A DNA stretch of 64,000 nt from Amycolatopsis thermophila (GTDB lineage Bacteria > Actinomycetota > Actinomycetes > Mycobacteriales > Pseudonocardiaceae). The position numbers and the translations under genes are program-made. Location: positions 6,944,001 to 7,008,000 of the forward strand of contig NZ_JAUSUT010000001.1 of the NCBI RefSeq assembly GCF_030814215.1, written 5' to 3'. Every line of letters begins with the position of its first letter. Position 1 is the first letter of the stretch. The notes beneath the pieces are model-generated. The model searched no databases. It had not been told where the DNA came from and saw only the letters and a program-made list of their open reading frames with translations. Positions 35,849-43,787 of the stretch are shown one piece after another.

Positions 35849-35997
35849 TCAGCCGGCGGCCACCGCGCCGAGGATGAACTCGACCAGCCGTGCCGCGTAC
35901 TCGGCCGGCCCGGCGGCGACTTCGGCGCGGTGAGCACCATGGTGGCGATCCCGGTGCGCCCGGTCGACGACGTGGTGCGGGGAATGCGGAGTGCGTT
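35849..35997 (-). pseudogene. possible regulator C-terminal remnant in a 530-bp gene-free stretch
   Basis: Between 35840 and 36331 I see no complete gene. At the left end, one minus-strand frame ends GPAEYAARLVEFILGAVAAG and stop, a string typical of the last helix of TetR-family regulators. Upstream of it a second frame reads TNALRIPRTTSSTGRTGIATMVLT, as if a frameshift joined them. No helix-turn-helix domain is visible further upstream. A plus-strand open frame at 36003-36305 looks partly protein-like but matches nothing I know. Confidence 0.3.
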
Positions 35998-36331
35998 GGT
36001 GACCAGGGAGACGCGGTGGGAGAAGGCCCGCCCGCGAGCTCGGCAGCAGCGCCTGGCACGACGCCCTGGGAGAACCCGGACAGCCGAAAACCCTGCAGTC
36101 CATGCTCGTCAGCGAAGCCTGGGAACGCATCGACGCCGCGGCCGCTGAGCAGGGCCACGACGACACGAAGGCGCTCAAATCGTTCGTCATCGGCCAGGGC
36201 CGTCGGCTCCGTCGCCTGCTGCCGAGATCGCCCGGCAACTGGTCGGTGACTGCGAGAACCGGCGGGCTCACCGGCCGGGCTCGCCGGCCCGGGACGAACT
36301 CGTGACCGGATCACCCGGCCGGTGATGCCAC

Positions 36332-36361
36332 GGGCCCGGCGGAGCGGACTCCGCCGGGCCC
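36332..36361. terminator. hairpin terminator after the Baeyer-Villiger monooxygenase gene
   Basis: Exact 13-bp arms GGGCCCGGCGGAG and CTCCGCCGGGCCC with a CGGA loop, ten bases downstream of the monooxygenase stop (36371, minus strand). Confidence 0.75.
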
Positions 36362-36370
36362 CTGCGCTGT

Positions 36371-37975
36371 TCAGCGGGACAGCTGGAACCCCTTGTACCC
36401 CTCAGCCGTCACCTCATCGCAGATCTTGCGATAAGCCCCGACACCGCCGACATAAGGCATGAAGACACGCGGCTTGCCGGCCACGTTGGCGCCCATGTAC
36501 CACGAGGCGGCCTGCGGGTACAGGGTGTACCTGGCCACCTCGTCGACGTGCTCCGTCCACTGCCTGGCCGCCTCCGGGTCGGCCTCCGATCGGCGAAGGT
36601 CGTTGCGTCGCAGGTGGTCGAGGTGGTCGGCGATCCACTCGACGTGCTGCTCGATCGAAACGACCATGTTGCTGAGCACCGAGGGACTGCCCGGTCCCGT
36701 GATCGTGAAGAGGTTGGGAAATCCCGGCACCGCGAGCCCGAGGTACGTCCGGGGGCCTTCGGACCAGGAGTCCGCGAGAGACTGCCCGCCCACGCCACGG
36801 ATGTTCAACCGGGTCAGCGGTCCGGTCATCGCGTCGTACCCGGTGGCGAACACGATGGCGTCCACCTCGTGATCGACACCTCCGGTACGCAAGCCGTGTT
36901 CGGTGATCCGCTCGATCGGGTTCGCCCGGACGTCGACCAGCCGGACGTTGTCCCGGTTGTACGTCTCGTAGTACCCCGTGTCGACGCAGATCCGCTTGCT
37001 GCCGATCGGATGGTCCCGGGGGCAGAGCAGCTCCGCGGTTGCCGGGTCCTTCACGATCCGCCGGATCTGGTCGCGAACGTAGTCGGCGGAGATCCGGTTC
37101 GCCGCCTCGTTCACCATCGTGTCCGCGAACGCCGACAGGAACGCGGAGCCACCGTTCGCCCAGCGGCGGTCCAGCTCCGCACGACGCTCTTCCTCGCCGA
37201 GGTCGAGGGCTTTCTTCCCGGTCGGATGGGCGATCGTGCCGCCGGGCGAGACCCGCGCCTCGGCCCGCAGTGTCGCGTACTCCGCCTTCACCCGCGCCTG
37301 GGTTTCGGGATCGAGCGGGCCGTTGTGGGCGGGGATGCTGAAATTGGGGGTGCGCTGGAAGACGGTGAGCTGCCGCGCCGTCTGCGCGATCGCCGGGATG
37401 ACCTGGATGCCCGAGGAGCCGGTACCGATCACCGCGACGCGCTTTCCCGTGAAGTCGACCGGCTCGTGCGGCCACTGTCCGGTGTGGAACCAGGGGCCGC
37501 GGAAGTCGTCCAGTCCCGGGAACCGCGGCACTTGCGAAGCCGACAGGCACCCCACAGCGGTGATCACCCAGCGTGCGCGTACCCGCTGCCCCGCGCCGGT
37601 GCGAAGGTTCCAGAGCCCGGCCACCTCGTCGTAGACGACCGACTCGACGGGCGTGGCGAACGAGATGTCGCGGCGCAGGTCGTACCGGTCGGCGACGTGC
37701 CTGCAGTAGGCGAGGATTTCCGGTTGCGCCGGGTAACGCTCGGACCAGGTCCACTCCTGCTGCAGCTCCTCGTCGAAGGAATAGCAGTAGAACAGGCTTT
37801 CGACGTCGCAGCGGGCACCGGGGTACCGGTTCCAGTACCAGGTTCCCCCCACGTCGTCGCCTCGCTCGAACACGTGTGTGCGGAACCCGAGCTCGCGCAG
37901 CTTCTTCAGCATGTACATCCCGCCGAAACCGGCGCCGATGACGCACACGTCGTAGTCGGTCGTGGTCGTGTCCAT
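36371..37975 (-). CDS. Baeyer-Villiger monooxygenase (class B flavoprotein)
   Basis: The 534-residue protein has the N-terminal FAD fold GAGFGGMYMLKKLRE (about 15-29) and GGTWYWNRYPGARCD, the BVMO fingerprint as FRGPWFHTGQWP (158-169), and the NADP fold VIGTGSSGIQVIP right after it. Length and motifs fit cyclohexanone/cyclopentadecanone-type enzymes, which insert oxygen next to a ketone using NADPH and O2 to give an ester or lactone. ATG 37975 shares its first base with the esterase stop (TGATG). The next-door esterase would cleave the product. Confidence 0.93.
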   Translation of the reverse strand: MDTTTTDYDVCVIGAGFGGMYMLKKLRELGFRTHVFERGDDVGGTWYWNRYPGARCDVESLFYCYSFDEELQQEWTWSERYPAQPEILAYCRHVADRYDLRRDISFATPVESVVYDEVAGLWNLRTGAGQRVRARWVITAVGCLSASQVPRFPGLDDFRGPWFHTGQWPHEPVDFTGKRVAVIGTGSSGIQVIPAIAQTARQLTVFQRTPNFSIPAHNGPLDPETQARVKAEYATLRAEARVSPGGTIAHPTGKKALDLGEEERRAELDRRWANGGSAFLSAFADTMVNEAANRISADYVRDQIRRIVKDPATAELLCPRDHPIGSKRICVDTGYYETYNRDNVRLVDVRANPIERITEHGLRTGGVDHEVDAIVFATGYDAMTGPLTRLNIRGVGGQSLADSWSEGPRTYLGLAVPGFPNLFTITGPGSPSVLSNMVVSIEQHVEWIADHLDHLRRNDLRRSEADPEAARQWTEHVDEVARYTLYPQAASWYMGANVAGKPRVFMPYVGGVGAYRKICDEVTAEGYKGFQLSR

Positions 37976-38916
37976 CACCGCACCACCCGGGTACCAGCGA
38001 CAGCGGCGATTTCGGCCACCACGTAATCGATCGCGGCGGCGCTCCCGGGCAAGACGTTCACCATCGAGAAGAAGCCGTGCATCTGCGCGTCGAACAGGCG
38101 CTTGCGCACCGGGACACCGGCCGCTTCGAGCGCGGCGGCGTAGGCCTCACCCTCGTCCCGCAACGGATCGTGCTCCGCCACGAGCACCACGGCGGGCGGC
38201 AAGCCGGTGAAATCGGGTGCCCGCAACGGGCTCGCCTCGGGCTCACCGCGACGCTCGGGCGCCGCGTAATGGTTCCAGAACCAGATCATGCTGTCGCGGC
38301 TGAGCATCAGCTGGTTCTCGGGCGCGAGATACGAGGGCGTGTCGAAGTCGGCCGCGGTGACGGGGTAGACCAGCACCTGGAGGGCCAGGTCCGGGCCCGA
38401 GCGGTCCCGCGACCGGTGCGCCATGACCGCCGCGAGGTTGCCGCCCGCCGAGTCGCCGGCGACGATCAGTGGCACGGTCGCGCCGGCGATGCCGGTCATC
38501 TGCTCGTGCGCCCAGTTCAGAGCCTGCCACGCGTCTTCCACGGCGGCCGGATACGGGTGTTCCGGGGCCTTGCGATAGTCCACCAGAACCACGGCGCAGC
38601 CCGTCCGCGCGGCGAGCTGCCGCCCGAGTGTGTCGAACTGGTCGATGTCGCCGAGTACCCAGCCGCCGCCGTGGTAGTAGACGACGAGACCGGCCGGGGC
38701 CGCGGAAGGAACGAGCACGCGCACCGCGAAGTCGGTGCCGTCGGTGGTGTTCAGCCGCTCGTTCACGACCCGTGCCATGTCGGGTCCGGGCCCGTATAGC
38801 TGGGTCATCATCGGCCCCGACTCACGCGCTTCGCCGGGTTCCATTTCGTGGATCGGTTTCCTGCCGCTTCCAGCCATCTGAGCAAGGAACATCGTCGTCG
38901 CCTCGTCCAGCGCCAT
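37975..38916 (-). CDS. alpha/beta hydrolase of the hormone-sensitive-lipase (HSL) family
   Basis: A 313-residue esterase. VYYHGGGWVLGDID (HGGG oxyanion motif), VAGDSAGGNLAA (nucleophile serine), VAEHDPLRDEG (aspartate) and MHGFFSM (histidine) complete the HSL set. I place the start at ATG 38916, eight bases after GAGGA; further in-frame starts upstream lack spacing. It is translationally coupled to the Baeyer-Villiger monooxygenase, so it probably hydrolyses the ester or lactone that enzyme makes. Confidence 0.92.
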   Translation of the reverse strand: MALDEATTMFLAQMAGSGRKPIHEMEPGEARESGPMMTQLYGPGPDMARVVNERLNTTDGTDFAVRVLVPSAAPAGLVVYYHGGGWVLGDIDQFDTLGRQLAARTGCAVVLVDYRKAPEHPYPAAVEDAWQALNWAHEQMTGIAGATVPLIVAGDSAGGNLAAVMAHRSRDRSGPDLALQVLVYPVTAADFDTPSYLAPENQLMLSRDSMIWFWNHYAAPERRGEPEASPLRAPDFTGLPPAVVLVAEHDPLRDEGEAYAAALEAAGVPVRKRLFDAQMHGFFSMVNVLPGSAAAIDYVVAEIAAVAGTRVVR

Positions 38917-39057
38917 GCCTGTCGTCCTCATTCCTGCGGAGCGCCACGGCGATCGCCACCGCTGACCAGCGCTCTTTACAGGATGGGTATGTTTGTGACC
39001 GCAGTCACCGGTCACCTGGCGAGAGGTTTCCCGCCGATTCCCGCCATTCGGCGAGGG

Positions 39058-40125
39058 TCACCGGCGATCCGAGTCGCGCAGGCGCCTCAGGATCAGCGCG
39101 AACATCATGCGCACGCGCCCGTACGGCTGCGTGATCTCGAAGCCGAGCAATTGCTCCGCCCGCGCGACTCGCGCACTCACCGAATTGTGGTGCATGTGGA
39201 GCGAGGCGGCGGCGCGGCGCAGCGACTCGGTCGCTGCCACGGCCTCCAAGGTGCGCAGCATCTCGGGCCCGCCGGGCTCACCGGCCAGCCGGTCCAGTAC
39301 CTCGACCTCCGCGGTCTCGGCGATGGCATCGGCCGGCAGGTGCTCCGCCAGCAGGGCGAAACAGCCCACGCTCGCCGCGTCGACGACAGCAGCTTCTTCC
39401 TTCGGGTACGGCGGGGACGGATGGGTACTGGGCATGGCGAAGCGCAAACAGGTCCTGGCCGCCCGCCACGAACACGGAGCACGCATGCCGGGCAACCTGG
39501 GCCCGATGGAAATCCGCGTGCCCACCGGGACGGCGAGGTCCTCGGGGATCTCCTGGGCTGTCACCACCACGTGGACCGATCCGAGCGTGGTGGCGTGCAC
39601 GTCCCCGAGGTCCCGGATCACCTGCCGCACGTCATCGGCCTCGCCCACGATCGCCACCACCCGCAACAGCGTCACGGCCGAGTAGCCCAGCAGGGCGAGG
39701 GCACGGGCCCGTTCCGGCTCTCCCGCGGCGTCCCCCACGACGAGTTCGACCAGCGCTGGGTCGTCGACCTTCGGCAAACGTGACCGCAGGTGACGCAAGG
39801 CCACGCCACACGCGACCGACAGCCGCTTGAGCAGGAGCTCGTCCAGCGGGGTCGTCCCTCCCGGTCGCACCAGCCACACCTCGTCCCCGGTGCTGAGCTC
39901 CCGGGACAAGCGGTGCCGGCCACCCCGGCGGTCCGCTCCGCACACCAGGTCGAAGACGCCGTCGGTGGTGCGCAAACCGACCGTGCAGCCGGCGAACCCG
40001 GCCGCAGCCTCCAGGACGTCCGCCGGCCCGGCGCCACGCTCGATCAGCTCGTCGAAGAACTCGACGAGCCGGACCTCGTCCACCTCGAAGTCGTCGGGAG
40101 TGTCCGAACGCGGCGCCGCGCACAC
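39058..40125 (-). CDS. PucR/CdaR-type transcriptional regulator
   Basis: A protein of about 355 residues whose C-terminal 60 residues form the PucR helix-turn-helix: AVAATESLRRAAASLHMHHNSVSARVARAEQLLG. The preceding part has the GGDEF-like middle region of this family (LALLGYSAVTLLRVVAIVGEADD). The N-terminal third may sense a ligand. It lies upstream of the esterase/Baeyer-Villiger genes on the same strand, 140 bp away, so it may control them. GTG 40125 has no ribosome site, and TATCCT of site 11 ends seven bases before it. A frame continues upstream but looks non-coding. Confidence 0.85.
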   Translation of the reverse strand: MCAAPRSDTPDDFEVDEVRLVEFFDELIERGAGPADVLEAAAGFAGCTVGLRTTDGVFDLVCGADRRGGRHRLSRELSTGDEVWLVRPGGTTPLDELLLKRLSVACGVALRHLRSRLPKVDDPALVELVVGDAAGEPERARALALLGYSAVTLLRVVAIVGEADDVRQVIRDLGDVHATTLGSVHVVVTAQEIPEDLAVPVGTRISIGPRLPGMRAPCSWRAARTCLRFAMPSTHPSPPYPKEEAAVVDAASVGCFALLAEHLPADAIAETAEVEVLDRLAGEPGGPEMLRTLEAVAATESLRRAAASLHMHHNSVSARVARAEQLLGFEITQPYGRVRMMFALILRRLRDSDRR

Positions 40126-40145
40126 CCAGTAAAGGATACGTGAGC
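40126..40145 (-). promoter_or_regulatory. CGTATCCT element, site 11
   Basis: On the minus strand CGTATCCT (40140-40133), then TTACTGG, then GTG at 40125. TATCCT and the start codon are seven bases apart, the leaderless geometry also seen at sites 2 and 4. Confidence 0.5.
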
Positions 40146-40176
40146 CTCCAGGCCGTGTCCTGACAGGGGACCGGCG

Positions 40177-41025
40177 GTGAGCACCTCGACCGGGTCCACG
40201 GCACCTCCGGGATCCGCGCGGCGAGGATCGCCGAGGCCTCCCGATCCACCTCGGAGTACCAGGCTGAGCGGGTCGCGCGGGTGGTCGTACCAGCCCGCTG
40301 TCGCCCGGAGGACCTGTTACCGCCCGCTGGCCACCGAAGCCGATCTCGCCAAGACCGTCCGCCAGGTCGAGGAACTCGGCCGGCGCATCGTCGCCGTACA
40401 GGCCGACGTCCGCGACACCGCATCCCTGGCGGCCGCCGTCACGGAAGGACTCGCCGAGCTGGGACACATCGACATCGTCTGCGCCAACGCCGGGATCACC
40501 GGCCCCATCGGCGAGCCCATCTCCGACGTCAACGAACGCGTCCGCCTCTTCGAGCAGGTCGTCGACATCAACCTCACCGGCGTGTACCGCACCATCGAAC
40601 TCACCAAGCAACCTCTCATCGACAACGGCCCCGGCGGCTCGGTGATCATCACCAGCTCACTGGCCGGCCTGCGCGCGCTCGGCGCCGGAGGCGGATACAC
40701 CGAAGCCAAACACGGCCTGGTCGGCATGGTCCGCGCCTACGCCCACGAACTGGCCCCGCACCACATCCGCGTCAACAGCATCCACCCGTCCAACGTACGG
40801 ACACCGATGATCGTCAACGACGCCACCGTCCGCGCCTTCCGCCCCGACCTGAAGAACCCGACCCTGGACGAAGCCGCGGCAGCACTGCAAACCCTCAACC
40901 TGATGCCGGTCCCCTACCTCGAACCGGAAGACATCAGCAACGCTGTGCTCTTCCTCGCCTCCGACGAGTCCCGCTACATCACCGGGATCGCTCTACCCGT
41001 CGACGCCGGCGGTGCCATCAAATGA
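40177..41025 (+). pseudogene. 5'-truncated mycofactocin-type SDR
   Basis: From about 40317 the frame encodes a good SDR: YRPLATEADLAKTVRQVEELG, VQADVRD, CANAGITGPIGEP, VIITSSLAGLRALG, YTEAKHG, and the C-terminal FLASDESRYITGIALPVDAGG. The 'ATEADLAKTVRQVE' insertion is typical of mycofactocin-coupled SDRs. What should precede it, about 45 residues with the TGxxxGxG nucleotide motif, is absent. Instead a proline/serine/arginine-rich sequence starts at GTG 40177. A protein could be made but would lack the NAD-binding loop, so I call it broken. Confidence 0.7.
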
Positions 41026-41154
41026 CCGGCAGGCGGCGGAGACAACGCCGCCACCCTCCGCTTCTTCGACCGGCTCCTCCCCGGCCGCAGCCCAGCCCCC
41101 CGACGTGGCCAGGGCCCTTCCGGTCGCCGCTGGTCGCCGCCGACTCAGGCGCCG

Positions 41155-42369
41155 TCACCGGCGCGCGAGTTCGGTGAACGTGTCGGCGACCCAGTCGGCA
41201 ATGAAGGTGCTGACGTGGGGCAGGTGATCGAGCCCGATGTGCTCACTGGCGCCTTCCTCCGGAGTGAACACCCGCAGCTCTCGTTTGGGTGAGTTGACCG
41301 CCTGGTCGTAGGAGGCGTGCGCGTATTCGAGCGGGATCTGCCGGTCGTTTTCGCCGTGTACGATGAGGAACGGGACGGCGATTTTCTCGACCACGCCGTC
41401 GAGGTGGACGGCGTCGGCGAACTCGATGAACGTGTCGATGTCGTCGTGTCCCCACACCCACAGCACGTGTTCCCAGTAGTGCGGCACCGGCCGCTCGCCC
41501 TCGCGTTCGAGGCGGCGGCGCTGTACCCGGCCCCAGTTGTGGTTGGCGCCCCAGGCAACGCAGAGCGCGAACCGCTTCTCGAACGCCGCGGCGCGGGGTG
41601 CGTAGTAGCCGCCGAGCGACCAGCCGACGATCCCGATCCGCGCGCGGTCAACGTCTTCGCGCGCTTCGAGCCAGTCGACGGCCGCGCCGGCCCAGGCTTC
41701 GGTGTCGATGCGGGCCGTGAGTCCTTGCAGGCGCAGGGCTTCGCCGGTGCCGGGCTGGTCGAGCATGAGACAGGAGATGCCGCGCGCGGCGAGTTCCTGC
41801 CAGTGTCCCGAGCTGTACATGTGTTCCTTGGTGGAGTCGAGCCCGTTGACCAGCACGACAACCGGAGCCGACCCGTCGTCGGTGGCCGGTGCCTGGCTGA
41901 AGTAGCCCGGCAACGTCGTTCCCTCATACGGGATCGCGACCCGTGACACCCGGCGGTCCCGCAGGTCGAAGGACTTCCGTGCGAGTTCGAGGACGCGGCG
42001 GTAGGTGGGCACGCGGTCCGGGTTCGAATGCGCGAGCATCCGTTCCGCCTGGCACAGGTAGTTGGTGGCACGGAAGTACAACTCCCCCGCCGTCCGCACA
42101 TGCCCGGCCTGCTCCGCCTCTTGGGCCTGTGCGACGAGCTGGTCGGTCAACGCTGCCCAAGCCCGCAGGAAGTCGGCGGTTCCCGCATCCTCGCCTCGGG
42201 TCGCGGACTCTCGGATCGGGCGGCAGGCGCGATCGACCTCGTCGATCAGGCCGCCACTGTTCAGCGCGGCGACCACACCCAAGTTCCACACGTAGTTGCC
42301 CGGGAAGTACTCGAACAAGTCCAGTCCTTTCTGGATGGTTGACGGAACGGCGTCGCTGACCGACTTCAC
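41155..42369 (-). CDS. FrsA-like alpha/beta hydrolase
   Basis: About 404 residues. An N-terminal helical part (LDLFEYFPGNYVWNLGVVAALNSGG, LAHSNPDRVPTYRRVLELARKSF) is followed by the hydrolase core: VVLVNGLDSTKEH, LDQPGTGEALRLQG, IGIVGWSLGGYYAPRA (nucleophile), FLIVHGENDRQIP and a histidine near GLDHLPHVS. This matches the group that includes 2,6-dihydroxypseudooxynicotine hydrolase, which cleaves C-C bonds. The start is doubtful. GTG 42369 is the best near candidate, but the first dozen residues (VKSVSDAV) are really the tail of the broken SDR upstream, joined in frame. Confidence 0.75.
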   Translation of the reverse strand: MKSVSDAVPSTIQKGLDLFEYFPGNYVWNLGVVAALNSGGLIDEVDRACRPIRESATRGEDAGTADFLRAWAALTDQLVAQAQEAEQAGHVRTAGELYFRATNYLCQAERMLAHSNPDRVPTYRRVLELARKSFDLRDRRVSRVAIPYEGTTLPGYFSQAPATDDGSAPVVVLVNGLDSTKEHMYSSGHWQELAARGISCLMLDQPGTGEALRLQGLTARIDTEAWAGAAVDWLEAREDVDRARIGIVGWSLGGYYAPRAAAFEKRFALCVAWGANHNWGRVQRRRLEREGERPVPHYWEHVLWVWGHDDIDTFIEFADAVHLDGVVEKIAVPFLIVHGENDRQIPLEYAHASYDQAVNSPKRELRVFTPEEGASEHIGLDHLPHVSTFIADWVADTFTELARR

Positions 42370-42631
42370 GCCGCCGTGAGAGGTCGGTCCGCCATCGTCG
42401 GGGATCTCCGATCCGGTGATGTACGAGGCGGCGTCGCTGAGCAGGAACGCGACCAGAGGCGCGACCTTACCCACCGTGCCGGGCGCGGCCAAGCGGTGTT
42501 TCGGCGACGTTGGCGGCGTGGAAAGCGGGCGCGGCCGAAGCTGTCGTGGGTGTCTCCATGTACCGGGATACCCGGGGTTGACCCGGATCCCGAACGGCCC
42601 CAGTGACCACCACGGTTTTTCCCGTGCTCAC
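42370..42631 (-). pseudogene. SDR pseudogene with large internal deletion
   Basis: The GTG at 42631 opens with VSTGKTVVVTGA, the SDR N-terminus. It jumps directly to sequence matching the C-terminal quarter of the SDR at 54528: GIRVN-PGY in a second frame, ETPTTASAAPAFHAANVAETPLGR back in the first, then, after another shift, VAPLVAFLLSDAASYITGSEIP. The middle, about 160 residues with the NAG, serine and YxxxK motifs, is gone. The start overlaps the FAH-family stop as GTGA, so the original operon order was FAH then SDR, as at 53581-55289. Confidence 0.85.
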
Positions 42632-43580
42632 AACCTTTTTCTAGCTTGTGGACAGGTGTGCGCCGGACGCACCGACGGCAGTTCGGTACCGGCGACGACG
42701 GTGTTGCGGAGCGCCCGACGCCTTCGACGGCCATCTCGACGACGTCACTGGGGCGCAACGGTCGCGGGTCCCGCGCGCCCCGCCTGCCCCACAGTTCGGC
42801 GAGGCAAGCACCGTTGCCGCAGGTGCCGGAGCCCAGGATCTCACCCGCGCGCACGCCGGTCCCGCGGCCGGCGTAGGCGACCAGCTCCTCGAAAGGCCGG
42901 CACACGTTCGACAACAGGTCCTGCACGTTCTCCTCGCCGTTGACCGACACCCGCAGGTCCAGCGCCTGGAACCCGTCACTGTCGCGATAGGACTTCAGCT
43001 CGTCCGAGGTGACCAGCCAGGACCCGAGCGTGCTGGCCGCACCCTTCCCCTGGACGGCGCCCAGGTTTACCATCATCTCCCGCCGCTGCAGATCTCGGGC
43101 GGACCAGATGGTGTAGCCGACGATGTTCACCTGCTCCGGTGACGGCGACGGCGACGCCGGCTCCCGCCCGACCACGCACGCGACTTCGAGGTCGAAGTCG
43201 ACCAACCGTGGACCTGGCGGGATCGGCACGTCGTCGTTCACGCCGGTCAACGCGTGCGGGTTGGTGAAGCAGAACGTCGGGGCCTCATCCCATTCCGGCA
43301 CCACCCCCGCATCATCAACGACGGACGTGGCAACCCGTTCCACGTGTTCCTCGAACGCCACGAAATCCCGCACGGACGGCGGTTCGAGCGGCAGCGGGCG
43401 CAGCCCGGCCGGCGGCACCGCGTCACCCGCAGCGCGCGCCGTCGCACCCGCGGCCTGCAGTTCACCCGCCCGGATCAGCTCCAGCACGGTTGTCCCCGCG
43501 CGCAGGCGGAACAGCGCCTCACCTTCGAGGGGCCCACAACGGACAGTCCTACCGGCTTCCTCGACGGTCGCGAACTTCAT
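42628..43580 (-). pseudogene. fumarylacetoacetate hydrolase-family pseudogene
   Basis: ATG 43580 follows GAGGAG. The encoded sequence aligns along its whole length with the FAH-family protein at 53581. Three lesions stand out. Nine bases are missing, so GYTVLNDWSARD of the intact copy is here GYTIWSARD, deleting the conserved LND. The metal-site ExE reads DLE where the intact copy has ELE. Near the C-terminus one base is lost at about 42718, after VEMAVEGVG; the correct frame resumes as RNTVVAGTELPSVRPAH and stops at 42628. The product is unlikely to be an active hydrolase. Confidence 0.85.
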
Positions 43581-43590
43581 CGCCTGCTCC

Positions 43591-43705
43591 TCACACCGGC
43601 GGGGCCACGAACAGGCCCTTGCCGGGGTCGTTGAAAGACATGTCCGCCACGAACTCGTCCGTCGCGTTCGCGATGCCCCGATGGTCCGACTCCGCGGGAT
43701 CGACG
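43591..43705 (-). pseudogene. C-terminal stub of an extradiol dioxygenase gene
   Basis: The minus-strand frame ending at the TGA 43593-43591 reads DPAESDHRGIANATDEF and then SFNDPGKGLFVAPPV. This matches the last ~36 residues of the dioxygenase at 58068 (NPEVSDQWGTANAMDEF ... SFNDPDKGLFVPPPV). Everything before that is missing; upstream the sequence passes within about 30 bp into the LysR operator region. It is the upstream neighbour of the FAH pseudogene, ten bases before its ATG. Confidence 0.8.
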
Positions 43706-43735
43706 CCTCCACGGTCCGGCATCGCAAGGCATCAG

Positions 43736-43766
43736 GGAAGCCGAAATAGCTGATACGACCCATCAG
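43736..43766. promoter_or_regulatory. LysR-type operator CTGAT-N7-ATCAG with conserved flank
   Basis: CTGAT (43750-43754) and ATCAG (43762-43766) form an interrupted palindrome with seven bases between, consistent with a T-N11-A LysR box. On the minus strand it is followed by CTATTTCGGCTTCC, nearly the same as the sequence after the equivalent box at 56823. It lies 21 bp before the start of the divergent LysR gene. Confidence 0.7.
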
Positions 43767-43787
43767 CCCGATGGATAGCCTGCCTTC

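Noticed and set aside
36003-36305. Plus-strand open frame with partly protein-like sequence (SEAWERIDAAAAEQG)
   Set aside because: It matches no family I know and has no clear start or ribosome site; it may be chance in a decayed stretch.
41026-41154. Possible small gene after the truncated SDR
   Set aside because: A frame reads GDNAATLRFFDRLLPG but has no start and no clear family; too little to call.
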